Source of the DNA: Enterobacteriaceae endosymbiont of Donacia simplex
GTDB taxonomy: Bacteria; Pseudomonadota; Gammaproteobacteria; Enterobacterales; Enterobacteriaceae
Length of the DNA: 64,000 nt
Reading direction: 5' to 3'
Assembly (NCBI RefSeq): GCF_012568645.1
Contig: NZ_CP046192.1
Span: forward strand, 397,709-461,708
Part shown: positions 9,251-18,534 of the stretch, piece after piece
Numbering within the stretch: position 1 is the stretch's first letter
Layout of the letters: every line of letters starts with the position of its first letter
Notes under the pieces: model-generated
Databases searched by the model: none
What the model saw: only the letters and a program-made list of their open reading frames with translations
What the model was told of the DNA's origin: nothing
Position numbers and translations under genes: made by a program

Positions 9251-11533
9251 ATGAAACAAAATTTATTTGTTATAAAAAGAAATGGATGTAAAGAATTAAT
9301 AAATATAGATAAAATAAACACATTATTATCTCATTCATCACAAAATTTACAAAAAATATCTTTATCACAAATAAAAAAACAATTATTTCTACAAATATAT
9401 AACAAAATTAGTACGGTAAATATTCATAATATTATAATTAAAATAACAGCTGATCTTATTTCAGAAAAAAATCCTGATTATCAGTATATGGCTGCTAGAT
9501 TAGCTATTTCATATTTAAGAAAAGAAGCATATGGAAAATTTATTCCTCCTAAATTATATGATCATATAAAAAATATGGTGTATTTAAAAAAATATGATAA
9601 ATTTCTTTTAAAAAAATATACAAAAAAAGATTTTGATTTAATGGAAAAATTTCTTGATCATAATCGTGATATGAATTTTTCATATGCTGCAGTTAAACAA
9701 TTAGAAGGAAAATATTTAATAAAAAATAGAATTACAGGAAAAATTTATGAAAGTGCACAGTTCTTATATATACTTATTGCAGCATGTTTATTTGCAAAAT
9801 ATCCATCTAATAAAAGAATAAATTATATTAAATTATTTTATGAAGCTATTTCAACATTTAAGATTTCTTTACCAACCCCAATTATGTCTGGTGTACGGAC
9901 TCTTACAAAACAATTTAGTTCATGTATTTTAATTGAATGTGGAGATAATATTGATTCAATTAATGCTACTACTAGTAGTATAGTAAAATATGTATCTCAA
10001 AAAGCAGGTATAGGTATTAATGCAGGAAGAATTCGTGCAGTAGGAAGTCCAATTAGAAATGGAGAAGCATTACATACTGGATGTATTCCTTTTTATAAAC
10101 ATTTTCAAACAGCAATTAAATCTTGTTCACAAGGAGGGGTGAGAGGAGGAGCTGGTACATTATTTTATCCTTTATGGCATTTAGAGATTACTAATTTATT
10201 AGTTTTAAAAAATAATAGAGGAGTGGAAAATAATAGAGTAAGACATCTTGATTATGGAGTACAAATTAATAAATTATTATATCAACGATTAATTAATGGG
10301 GAAAAAATTACTTTATTTAGTCCTTCAGATGTTCCTGATTTATATGAATCTTTTTTTTCAAACCAAAAAAAATTCAAAGAACTTTATAAAAAATACGAAA
10401 AAAATATTAAAATTAGAAAAAAAAAAATCAGTGCTATAAACTTATTTTCGTTAATGATGCGAGAACGTACCTCAACTGGAAGAATATATATTCAAAATGT
10501 TGATCATTGTAATACTCATTCTTCATTCAATCCTAAATTAGCTCCAATAAAACAATCAAATCTTTGTTTAGAAATTACTCTTCCAACAAAAATTTTAAAT
10601 AAAATTGATGATCCTAATGGAGAAATAGGATTATGTACTTTAGCTGCTTTTAATTTAGGACAAATTAAAAATTTAAAAGAAATAAAAAATTTATCAAATT
10701 TAATTGTAAGAGCATTAAATTGTTTATTAGATTATCAAAAATATTTAATTCCTGCTGCTAAAAATTCTGCTTTAGGTCGTAGACCATTAGGTATTGGAGT
10801 AATTAATTTTGCATATTATTTAGCAAAAAATAATGTACGTTATTCTGATAATAGTGCAAATAATTTAACCCATAGAACATTTGAAGCTATACAATATTAT
10901 TTATTACAAGCATCTAATAATTTAGCTAAAAGTGAAGGACCATGTCCTTTATTTAAAGATACAAATTATTCAAAAGGTATTTTACCCATTGATACTTATA
11001 AAAAATTTATTGATAATATCCATACAGAAAATTTACATTATAACTGGGAAAAATTACGAAAAAATATCAAAAAATATGGATTACGTAATTCTACTTTATC
11101 AGCTTTAATGCCATCTGAAACTTCTTCTCAAATATCAAATGCTACTAATGGTATTGAACCTCCTAGAGGGTTTATTAGCATTAAAACCTCTAAAAATGGT
11201 CTTTTAAAACAAGTAGTTCCTGAATTTTTAAAATTAAAAAAAAAATATGAATTATTATGGGATATTCCTAATAATAATGGATATTTAAAATTAATAGGTA
11301 TAATGCAAAAATTTATTGATCAATCTATTTCTTCAAATATAAATTATGATCCTCATCGTTTTAATAAAAATAAAATACCTATGCAACAATTATTAAAAGA
11401 TTTATTAATTTCATATAAATTAGGGATTAAAACTTTATATTATCAAAATACTCGAGATGGTGCTAAAGATAATCAAAATGAAAATTTTTTAGAAGAAAAT
11501 AATGTATGTTTTAATGGAACTTGTATAATTTAA
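9251..11533 (+). CDS. nrdA: Ribonucleoside-diphosphate reductase class Ia, alpha subunit
   Basis: Catalytic subunit that reduces NDPs to dNDPs. The ATP-cone lies at the N-terminus (residues 1-95, FVIKRNGCKELINIDKI). Active-site cysteines are in SSCILIECGD, in QSNLCLEITLPT with the catalytic Glu, and in IGLCTLAAFNLG. The radical-transfer tyrosines are in TLYYQNTRDGAKD, and the C-terminal redox pair is CFNGTC. The 760 residues equal the E. coli length (761), with no visible loss. It forms an operon with nrdB 36 bases downstream. It stands alone from gyrA and ubiG, its E. coli neighbours. Confidence 0.97.
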   Translation: MKQNLFVIKRNGCKELINIDKINTLLSHSSQNLQKISLSQIKKQLFLQIYNKISTVNIHNIIIKITADLISEKNPDYQYMAARLAISYLRKEAYGKFIPPKLYDHIKNMVYLKKYDKFLLKKYTKKDFDLMEKFLDHNRDMNFSYAAVKQLEGKYLIKNRITGKIYESAQFLYILIAACLFAKYPSNKRINYIKLFYEAISTFKISLPTPIMSGVRTLTKQFSSCILIECGDNIDSINATTSSIVKYVSQKAGIGINAGRIRAVGSPIRNGEALHTGCIPFYKHFQTAIKSCSQGGVRGGAGTLFYPLWHLEITNLLVLKNNRGVENNRVRHLDYGVQINKLLYQRLINGEKITLFSPSDVPDLYESFFSNQKKFKELYKKYEKNIKIRKKKISAINLFSLMMRERTSTGRIYIQNVDHCNTHSSFNPKLAPIKQSNLCLEITLPTKILNKIDDPNGEIGLCTLAAFNLGQIKNLKEIKNLSNLIVRALNCLLDYQKYLIPAAKNSALGRRPLGIGVINFAYYLAKNNVRYSDNSANNLTHRTFEAIQYYLLQASNNLAKSEGPCPLFKDTNYSKGILPIDTYKKFIDNIHTENLHYNWEKLRKNIKKYGLRNSTLSALMPSETSSQISNATNGIEPPRGFISIKTSKNGLLKQVVPEFLKLKKKYELLWDIPNNNGYLKLIGIMQKFIDQSISSNINYDPHRFNKNKIPMQQLLKDLLISYKLGIKTLYYQNTRDGAKDNQNENFLEENNVCFNGTCII

Positions 11534-11569
11534 TTTTACATAATTTTTGATTATAATTAGGATAATGAA

Positions 11570-12700
11570 ATGAGTTATACTACTTTTTCAAAAAAAAAAA
11601 ATAATCAATTAAAAGAACCTATGTTTTTTGGACAATCTGTAAATGTTTCTCGTTATGATCAACAAAAACATTCTATTTTTGAAAATTTAATAGAAAAACA
11701 ATTAAGTTTTTTTTGGAGACCTGAAGAAATAGACATATCATATGATCGTATTCACTATCAAAATTTACCAAAAAATGAAAAACATATATTTATTAGTAAT
11801 TTAAAATATCAAACTTTATTAGATTCTATTCAAGGTAGAAGTCCTAATATAGCATTGCTTCCTCTTGTTTCTATCCCAGAATTAGAAACGTGGATAGAAA
11901 CATGGTCTTTTTTTGAAACGATACATTCTCGATCATATACGCATATAATTAGAAATATTGTAAATGATCCATCAATAATTTTTGAAGATATTGTTACCAA
12001 CAATAATATAATTCTTCGTACAAATGATATAATTAAATATTATGATGATCTTATTAAAATTACTAGTTATTGGCATTTATTTGGTGAAGGTACTTTTATA
12101 ATAAATAAAAAAAAAGTTACCATTAATTTATATAATTTAAAAAAAAAGTTATATTTATGTTTAATGAGTGTGAATATTTTAGAAGCTATTAGATTTTATG
12201 TAAGTTTTGCATGCTCGTTTGCTTTTGCAGAAAGAGAATTAATGGAAGGTAATGCTAAAATAATTAGATTTATAGCTAGAGATGAATATTTACATTTAAT
12301 TGGTACACAATATATAATTAATATGATGCAAAAAGGAGAAGAAGATAAAGATATGGCAAAAATTGCTATTGAATGTCAAAAAAAATGTTATCAATTATTT
12401 CTAAATGCATCTATACAAGAACAAAAATGGGCAGAATATTTATTCTGTAATGGATCAATGCTAGGATTAAATAAAAATATTTTATGTGAATATATTAAAT
12501 ATATTACTAATATTAGAATGGAAAAAGTTGGTTTAAAAAGTCCATTTAATATTCGAAAAAATCCTATTCCATGGATTAATTCTTGGTTAATTTCAGATAA
12601 TGTACAAATGGCACCTCAAGAAGTAGAAGTTAGTTCTTATTTAATAGGACAAATTGATTCTACAGTAGATATTAAAAAATTTAAAAATTTTAAATTATAA
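11570..12700 (+). CDS. nrdB: Ribonucleoside-diphosphate reductase class Ia, beta subunit
   Basis: Holds the diiron-tyrosyl radical used by NrdA. The iron ligands and radical tyrosine are visible in [11 protein letters not shown] (Glu, His and Tyr in the 115-122 pattern of E. coli), with later ligands in ELMEGN and RDEYLHL. The C-terminal tail ends [11 protein letters not shown]..., the segment that docks onto NrdA. The 376 residues match E. coli exactly in length. An AGGATA site precedes the ATG. Transcription ends at a strong palindrome shared with the convergent transporter gene. Confidence 0.97.
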   Translation: MSYTTFSKKKNNQLKEPMFFGQSVNVSRYDQQKHSIFENLIEKQLSFFWRPEEIDISYDRIHYQNLPKNEKHIFISNLKYQTLLDSIQGRSPNIALLPLVSIPELETWIETWSFFETIHSRSYTHIIRNIVNDPSIIFEDIVTNNNIILRTNDIIKYYDDLIKITSYWHLFGEGTFIINKKKVTINLYNLKKKLYLCLMSVNILEAIRFYVSFACSFAFAERELMEGNAKIIRFIARDEYLHLIGTQYIINMMQKGEEDKDMAKIAIECQKKCYQLFLNASIQEQKWAEYLFCNGSMLGLNKNILCEYIKYITNIRMEKVGLKSPFNIRKNPIPWINSWLISDNVQMAPQEVEVSSYLIGQIDSTVDIKKFKNFKL

Positions 12701-12710
12701 ATTTATTATT

Positions 12711-12750
12711 TTATGACTGTTATATATTAATATTTAAATAACAGTCATAA
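12711..12750. terminator. Bidirectional terminator between nrdB and the YdgI-like gene
   Basis: A perfect 13-bp inverted repeat (12711-12723 and 12738-12750) containing GACTGTTAT/ATAACAGTC with a 14-base loop. It has more G+C than the surrounding spacer and lies between convergent genes. Confidence 0.7.
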
Positions 12751-12792
12751 TTGATTTTAATTATATATTATTTTTAAGCAAAAATTAAATAT

Positions 12793-14181
12793 TTATTTTA
12801 TTAAAAAATATAAAGCACAAAATGATAATATTAATAAAATAAAACAAAAAAATTTTTCTATTTTATTTAAAAATAAAATATTTGGATTATTAATTTTAGT
12901 TAATATTAAAAATATTAATCCAGGAGTATATAATATTAATGATAATAATAAATTTAAAAAACCAGCTGCATATAATAACCATATAGAATAGATACAAGAA
13001 CCAAAACTTATAAATAAATTGAATTTATTTTTTTTTAAAGATATTTTAAATAAATATGCACCTACTAATAAATATGGGATTAAGATCATTTCAGATGCAA
13101 TAGTTAATAATTTATTATAATCTATTTTAGTTATCCAAATTAATATTAAACATATTTGCATACTTATATTTGTAAATAATAAAGCATATGAAGGGGCTTT
13201 ATAAATATTTTGTTTAGATAATATATTAGGAAATATATTATTTTTAGATGCTATATATGGTACTTCTGCAGCCATAATAGTCCAACTAAGATAAGCTCCA
13301 CAAACTGATATAATTAGTCCTATTGCAGTAAATAAATTTCCAAAATTACCAATTAAAATTGTCATTATCCCTGCCATTGAAGGATTTCTCATACTTGCTA
13401 GATCAATTCTATCCATAATTCCAAAGGATAATAAAGTTACTAATAAATATATGAATAACGCAATAATAACTGCTAATAAAGTAGCTTTACCTACATCATT
13501 TTTATTTTTTGCTCTAGATGATAAAATTACAGCACCTTCTACTCCAATAAATACCCATAATGTTATTAACATTGTATTTTTAATTTGTTTCCAAATAGGA
13601 ATATTTAAATTTAATTCCATTAAATTTATTTTAAATATTTCAAAATTAAAAGCAATAAAAGATAAAAATATAAAAATAATTAAAGGAATTAATTTACATA
13701 ATGTAGTTATTATATTAATAATAGAAGCAGTTTGTGTTCCATTAAGTAATAAAAAATGAACTAACCATAATAAAATTGAGGCTCCTAATATAGCTTGCCA
13801 TGTATTACCATTACTAAAAATAGTATGATTTGGAGTATCAATAAAAAAACTAATAGCAGAAAATACAATAACTAAATAAGAAATGTTAGCAATAACAGCA
13901 CATAACCAATATCCCCATGCAGAGTAAAATCCAATTAAATTACCAAATCCATCTTTTGCATATGCAAAAATTCCTCCTTGTAAATCAGGTTTTAATTGAT
14001 TAAGTAATAATAATGTTGTAGCTAAAAAAATAATTCCAATTCCAGTTATACTCCATCCTATAATTAAAGCTAAAGGACCTGCATTTAGAGCCATATTTTG
14101 TGGTAAACTAAATACTCCAGCTCCTAACATAGAACTAAGAACTAACGATATAAGTGATATTAAATTTAATTTTTTATCCAA
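12793..14181 (-). CDS. ydgI: Basic amino acid/polyamine antiporter, YdgI (ArcD-like) type, APC family
   Basis: Inner-membrane APC-family antiporter of about 12 hydrophobic segments. Alignment by eye to E. coli YdgI is close from end to end: VLSSMLGAGVFSLPQNMA, GGIFAYAKDGFGNLIGFYSAWGYWLCAVIAN, NTMLITLWVFIGVEGAV, ISVCGAYLSWTIMAAEVP and IASEMILIPYLLVGAYL. YdgI is a predicted arginine/ornithine antiporter, so the likely substrate is arginine or a related basic compound, which is not proven. The start is TTG (MDKKLNLISL, compared with E. coli MEKKLGLSAL) preceded by AAGGA; no ATG fits. The length of 462 residues matches the family (460). It is flanked by nrdB and the NIF3-like gene, with no metabolic partner beside it. 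Confidence 0.88.
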   Translation of the reverse strand: MDKKLNLISLISLVLSSMLGAGVFSLPQNMALNAGPLALIIGWSITGIGIIFLATTLLLLNQLKPDLQGGIFAYAKDGFGNLIGFYSAWGYWLCAVIANISYLVIVFSAISFFIDTPNHTIFSNGNTWQAILGASILLWLVHFLLLNGTQTASIINIITTLCKLIPLIIFIFLSFIAFNFEIFKINLMELNLNIPIWKQIKNTMLITLWVFIGVEGAVILSSRAKNKNDVGKATLLAVIIALFIYLLVTLLSFGIMDRIDLASMRNPSMAGIMTILIGNFGNLFTAIGLIISVCGAYLSWTIMAAEVPYIASKNNIFPNILSKQNIYKAPSYALLFTNISMQICLILIWITKIDYNKLLTIASEMILIPYLLVGAYLFKISLKKNKFNLFISFGSCIYSIWLLYAAGFLNLLLSLILYTPGLIFLILTKINNPNILFLNKIEKFFCFILLILSFCALYFLIK

Positions 14182-14300
14182 AATAATTCCTTTTTCTATA
14201 TAAATTATTAATTTTATATTTTTAATTTAAAATATTAATTTTAACAAAATTTATAACAAGATATTTTTATATAAATTTTATAAAAAAATAATTATTTTTT

Positions 14301-15050
14301 TCATACTGGATTATGGATATTAATAAAATTAGTTTTTAACTTAAATTTATTTTTTAACCACTTTCCTAACATAATTACTCCTCCTTTTTCAGTTGCATGA
14401 TGTCCAGCACTAATAAAATGAATTCCATTTTCATTAGCAATATGAATATTCATTTCTGATACTTCTCCTGTAATAAAAACGTCTACATTAAATTTTATAA
14501 CTTCTTCAAAAAATTTTTGGCCGGCTCCACTACACCAAGCTATTTTATAAATTTTTTTGGGAGCATTTTCTCCAAAATGTAATGGTATTCTATTTAGTTT
14601 TTTTTTTATTTTAAAAAGAAAGTTTTTTATATTGATTTTATTTTTTAAATACCCGTAAAAAATAAAAGGATTAATTTTTCCTATAATATTTATATTTAAT
14701 AATTTAGCTAAATAAATATTATTTCCTATTTCTTGATTAATATCTAAAGGAAGATGCCAACTATATAAATTAATATTATTTTTTAAAATTGTAGATATTC
14801 TTTTTTTTTTAAATCCTCTAATTATTGGAGATTCATGATACCAAAAATATCCATGATGGACTATAACAGCATCTGTTTTAAATTTTACAGCAATATCTAG
14901 TAATTTTTGACAAGCACTTACACCCATTATAATATTTTTTATATATTTTTTACCTTCTATTTGTAATCCATTAGGTATATAATCTTTTATATCAGTATTA
15001 GTGTTTAATTTATTATTAATAATAATTTCTAATTTTTTATTTTTTATCAT
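14301..15050 (-). CDS. ybgI: NIF3/DUF34 family metal-binding protein (YbgI)
   Basis: Widely conserved dinuclear-metal protein of uncertain role; it has been annotated as a GTP cyclohydrolase-like protein and proposed as a metal-related chaperone. Metal-ligand motifs are all present: VIVHHGYFW (about residues 60-68), SWHLPLD, GEVSE and GHHATEKGG near the C-terminus. It matches E. coli YbgI along its length (249 versus 247 residues). It is divergent from ffh. E. coli neighbours (pxpABC, nei) are absent. Retention in such a small gene set suggests a housekeeping task. The identification is firm, the function unknown. Confidence 0.9.
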   Translation of the reverse strand: MIKNKKLEIIINNKLNTNTDIKDYIPNGLQIEGKKYIKNIIMGVSACQKLLDIAVKFKTDAVIVHHGYFWYHESPIIRGFKKKRISTILKNNINLYSWHLPLDINQEIGNNIYLAKLLNINIIGKINPFIFYGYLKNKINIKNFLFKIKKKLNRIPLHFGENAPKKIYKIAWCSGAGQKFFEEVIKFNVDVFITGEVSEMNIHIANENGIHFISAGHHATEKGGVIMLGKWLKNKFKLKTNFINIHNPV

Positions 15051-15184
15051 ATTATGTTATTAATATTTATTTTATTTATAAAATAAATTTATATTTTTTT
15101 TTTAATTTTAGGAAATTAATAATTCATTTTTTTAGATAAAAAAAGATTTTTTTAGAAAAAATAAAATTTATTTGAGGAATTTAA

Positions 15185-16555
15185 ATGTTTGAAAATTTAA
15201 GTAATAAATTATCTAAAATATTATTAAAAATTAGAAACTATGGGCGTTTAACAGAAAAAAATATTAAAGATACTTTAAATGAAATTTATATTAATTTATT
15301 AGAATCAGATGTTGCTTTAGAAGTAATTAAAGATTTAATCAATAAAATTAAAAAAGAAGCTATTGGTAAAAAAATTAATAATAATTTTACTCCAGGACAA
15401 GAATTTATAAAATTAATACATGAAAATTTAATTAAATTAATGGATTCTTCTAATAAGAATATTAATATAGCAACTCAACCTCCAGCTATAATATTATTTG
15501 TTGGATTACAAGGAGTAGGAAAAACAACTAGTGTTGTAAAATTAGCATATTTTTTAAAAAAGAAATATAAAAAAAAAATTTTAGTAGCATCAACAGATAT
15601 ATATAGACCTGCTGCTATACAACAATTAAAAATTTTAGCACAAAGTGTCAAAATTAATTTTTTTAATATAGATTCAGATATTTCTCCACTAGAAATAGCT
15701 AAAAAAGCATTTTATTATGCTAAAAAAAATTTTTATGATGTATTAATTATAGATACGGCAGGTAGATTACATATTAATGATAAAATGATGGAAGAAATAA
15801 AAAATATTTCTAACTTATTATGTCCTATAGAAACTTTTTTTGTTATAGATGCAATGACTGGACAAGACTCTATTAATAGTGCTAAAAAATTTAATGAATT
15901 GTTATCAATAACAGGAATTTTTTTAACTAAAACTGATAGTGATACTAGAGGTGGTGCTGTTTTATCTGTAAAATATATAATTAAAAAACCTATAAAATTT
16001 ATTGGTAATGGAGAAAAAATAAATAATATTGCAATATTTTCTCCTGAAATTATCGCTTCTAAAATACTGGGGATGTCTTCTGAATTAACTATTATTGAAA
16101 ATATTAAAAATAAAATTGATTTAAAAAAAAATAAAGAATTAATTGAAAAATTAAAAAATAAAAATAAATTAAGTTTACAAGATTTTTTAGAACAATTAGA
16201 ACAAATAAAAAAAATAGGTAATAAAAATATTACTTTTTTATTAAAAAAAATGCAAATCAATAATATATATTCTACTCATCCTATGATGAATATTTTAAAT
16301 ATAGATAATTCTACTATAAATAATCTTAAAACAATAATGAATTCTATGACTAATTTAGAAAGGAAAAATGTAGATATAATTAATTATTCTAGAAAAAAAA
16401 GAATATCATTGGGCTCTGGAGTTTCCATTTTTAAAATAAATGCTATACTAAAACAATATCATCAAATGATGTTAGTTACTAAAAAAATGAAAAAAAATAA
16501 TAATATTAATAAAATAATTAAATATGTGAAAAATTTTTTTAATTTAAAACATTAG
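15185..16555 (+). CDS. ffh: Signal recognition particle protein Ffh
   Basis: Binds 4.5S RNA and nascent inner-membrane proteins and delivers them to FtsY. The N domain helices (1-85) are followed by the GTPase with G1 GLQGVGKTTSVVKLA, DIYRPAA, G3 DTAGR and G4 TKTD. The methionine-rich M domain ends with the RNA-binding pattern SRKKRISLGSGVS. The length is 456 residues (E. coli 453). TTGAGGAA precedes the ATG. It heads the ffh-rpsP-rimM-trmD-rplS cluster in E. coli order; YidC is encoded elsewhere in the window. Confidence 0.97.
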   Translation: MFENLSNKLSKILLKIRNYGRLTEKNIKDTLNEIYINLLESDVALEVIKDLINKIKKEAIGKKINNNFTPGQEFIKLIHENLIKLMDSSNKNINIATQPPAIILFVGLQGVGKTTSVVKLAYFLKKKYKKKILVASTDIYRPAAIQQLKILAQSVKINFFNIDSDISPLEIAKKAFYYAKKNFYDVLIIDTAGRLHINDKMMEEIKNISNLLCPIETFFVIDAMTGQDSINSAKKFNELLSITGIFLTKTDSDTRGGAVLSVKYIIKKPIKFIGNGEKINNIAIFSPEIIASKILGMSSELTIIENIKNKIDLKKNKELIEKLKNKNKLSLQDFLEQLEQIKKIGNKNITFLLKKMQINNIYSTHPMMNILNIDNSTINNLKTIMNSMTNLERKNVDIINYSRKKRISLGSGVSIFKINAILKQYHQMMLVTKKMKKNNNINKIIKYVKNFFNLKH

Positions 16556-16564
16556 GAATAAAAT

Positions 16565-16804
16565 ATGGTTAAAATTAGATTATCTAGAAAAGGAACAAAA
16601 AAAAAACCTTTTTATCAAATAGTTGTTACTGATAGTAGAAATTCTAGAGATGGATATTTTATAGAAAAATTAGGTTATTTTAACCCATTAGGTTTAAAAA
16701 AAAATATTAAAAAAAAAATATTAAAAATTAATAAAGACAGAATAAATTTTTGGTTATCTAAAGGTGCTGTTCTTTCAAAAAGAGTTTGTAGTTTAATTAA
16801 GTAA
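16565..16804 (+). CDS. rpsP: 30S ribosomal protein S16
   Basis: Small-subunit assembly protein. It starts [20 protein letters not shown] and continues with [20 protein letters not shown], both S16 hallmarks. The 79 residues are close to E. coli (82). It begins 9 bases after ffh with an AGGA site overlapping the ffh stop region, so translation is probably coupled. Confidence 0.96.
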   Translation: MVKIRLSRKGTKKKPFYQIVVTDSRNSRDGYFIEKLGYFNPLGLKKNIKKKILKINKDRINFWLSKGAVLSKRVCSLIK

Positions 16805-16820
16805 ATTAATAAATTTATTC

Positions 16821-17360
16821 ATGAATATTTCAAAAGAAAAAATAGTTTTAGGTAAATTTGGTAAAATTTATGGTATAAAAGGGTGGATTAGATTATTTTC
16901 TTATACTCAAAATAAGAGAAATCTTTTTTCTTATAAAAAATTATTTATAATAAGTAATATGAAAGATATTTGTTTTATAAAATTTAATCAATATATAAAA
17001 AAAAAAAAGTATTTTGTTGTTAAAATTAATAATATAAATAGAACTAAAGAAGTTATTAATTTTGTTAACCATAAAATTTATATACTTAAGTATGAACTAA
17101 TTAAATATAAAAATAAACAAGAATATTATTGGAATGATATAATTGGATGTTATGTATTAAATATTAATAAAATTTATTTAGGTAAAATTATAAACATAAT
17201 AGAAACAAAAATATATGATATTATTATAATTAAATCTAATAAATTACATGTGAAAAATAAAAAAATATTAATTCCATTTATTGAACCTAATATAATTAAA
17301 AGTATTGATTTAATTAATCATATTATTAAAGTAAACTGGAATTTACAATTTTATAAGTAA
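16821..17360 (+). CDS. rimM: 16S rRNA processing protein RimM
   Basis: 30S maturation factor that binds S19 and the 3' domain of 16S rRNA. The N-terminal domain has LGKFGKIYGIKGWIRLFSYT; the PRC-barrel begins around EYYWNDIIGCYV and ends with ILIPFIEPNIIKSID. At 179 residues it is near the E. coli length (182), though divergent in the middle. It sits between rpsP and trmD, which confirms the call. Confidence 0.93.
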   Translation: MNISKEKIVLGKFGKIYGIKGWIRLFSYTQNKRNLFSYKKLFIISNMKDICFIKFNQYIKKKKYFVVKINNINRTKEVINFVNHKIYILKYELIKYKNKQEYYWNDIIGCYVLNINKIYLGKIINIIETKIYDIIIIKSNKLHVKNKKILIPFIEPNIIKSIDLINHIIKVNWNLQFYK

Positions 17361-17374
17361 AATAAAAAATAATT

Positions 17375-18133
17375 ATGTGGATTAGTATTATTAGTTTATT
17401 TCCAGAAATGTTTAAAACAGTTATTAAATATGGATTAATTAATAAAAGTATAAAAAAAAAGTTATTAAATATTAGCTTTTGGAATCCTAGAAATATTATT
17501 AAAAATAAATTTAATAAGATAGATTCTACTATATATGGAGGAGGAGGAGGTGTTATATTAAAAGCAGAACCATTAATAGAATCTATTTATAAAGCAAAAT
17601 TAGAAATGAAAAATAATGTTAAAATAATTTATTTATCTCCACAAGGTAAAAAAATTAATATTTCTTATATTAAAAAATTATTATCGTATAATAAAATGAT
17701 ATTTCTTTGTGGAAGATATAAAGGTATAGATGAACGAATTATTACTAATTTTGTAGATGAAGAAGTCTCAATTGGAGATTATATTCTTAGTGGGGGAGAA
17801 TTACCTGCTATGATATTAATAGATATATTAGTTAGACAAATTCCTGGTGTATTAAATACAATGTCATCAAACAATTCTGATTCTTTTTTTAATAATGGAT
17901 TATTAGGATCTCCTAATTATACTCGTCCTAGAATATTAAAAAATTTAAAAAAAAATATTGTTCCTTCTGTATTATTATCAGGAAATCATAAAAAAATAAA
18001 AGAATGGAGATTACAACAATCATTAGGAATAACATGGTTAAAAAGACCAGATTTATTTAAAAAAAAAACATTAACAAAAAAAGAAGAAATTTTATTTAAT
18101 AAGTTTAAATATTCTTTTTTTAAAAAAAAATAA
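17375..18133 (+). CDS. trmD: tRNA (guanine37-N1)-methyltransferase TrmD
   Basis: SPOUT methyltransferase that makes m1G37 and prevents +1 frameshifting. The knot motifs are present: [25 protein letters not shown] and [15 protein letters not shown], followed by [10 protein letters not shown]. At 252 residues it matches E. coli (255). It lies between rimM and rplS and retains the catalytic Asp of the family (NSDSF region). Confidence 0.97.
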   Translation: MWISIISLFPEMFKTVIKYGLINKSIKKKLLNISFWNPRNIIKNKFNKIDSTIYGGGGGVILKAEPLIESIYKAKLEMKNNVKIIYLSPQGKKINISYIKKLLSYNKMIFLCGRYKGIDERIITNFVDEEVSIGDYILSGGELPAMILIDILVRQIPGVLNTMSSNNSDSFFNNGLLGSPNYTRPRILKNLKKNIVPSVLLSGNHKKIKEWRLQQSLGITWLKRPDLFKKKTLTKKEEILFNKFKYSFFKKK

Positions 18134-18152
18134 TATTATGGAGTATGATTTA

Positions 18153-18509
18153 ATGAATAATGTAATTAATTATTTAGAAAAAAAACAAATGAAAAATTAT
18201 CAAAAATTTCCTTTATTTAGATCAGGAGATACATTAAAAATAAAAATTTGGGTAGTGGAAGGAGCAAAAAAAAGACTTCAAACTTTTGAAGGTATTGTTA
18301 TTTCAGTAATGAAAAAAAATAGTTTTAATTGTTCTTTTACAATTAGGAAATTATCAAATGGCTTTGGAATTGAACGTGTCTTCCCTTTATATTCTACAAT
18401 AATTCATTCTATTATAGTTAAAAAAAAAGGGCATGTAAGACAAGCAAAATTATATTATTTACGTAAATTAACTGGTAAGGCTGCGAGAATTAAGGAACGA
18501 TTAATTTAA
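18153..18509 (+). CDS. rplS: 50S ribosomal protein L19
   Basis: Large-subunit protein at the intersubunit face. [40 protein letters not shown] and the C-terminal [13 protein letters not shown] match E. coli L19. I place the start at 18153 ([13 protein letters not shown], compared with E. coli MSNIIKQLEQEQM), with GGAG at 18140-18143 as binding site; an ATG at 18138 overlaps that site and is unlikely. It is the last gene of the ffh cluster and converges with recD across a short A/T spacer. Confidence 0.95.
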   Translation: MNNVINYLEKKQMKNYQKFPLFRSGDTLKIKIWVVEGAKKRLQTFEGIVISVMKKNSFNCSFTIRKLSNGFGIERVFPLYSTIIHSIIVKKKGHVRQAKLYYLRKLTGKAARIKERLI

Positions 18510-18534
18510 ATTAAAAAATAATATTAATTAATAA

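Noticed and set aside
13451-13759. 102-residue plus-strand ORF
   Set aside because: Lies wholly inside the YdgI-like gene on the opposite strand; no family resemblance and no ribosome binding site.
15733-16260. 175-residue minus-strand ORF
   Set aside because: Antisense shadow of ffh, whose motifs are unmistakable in the other frame.
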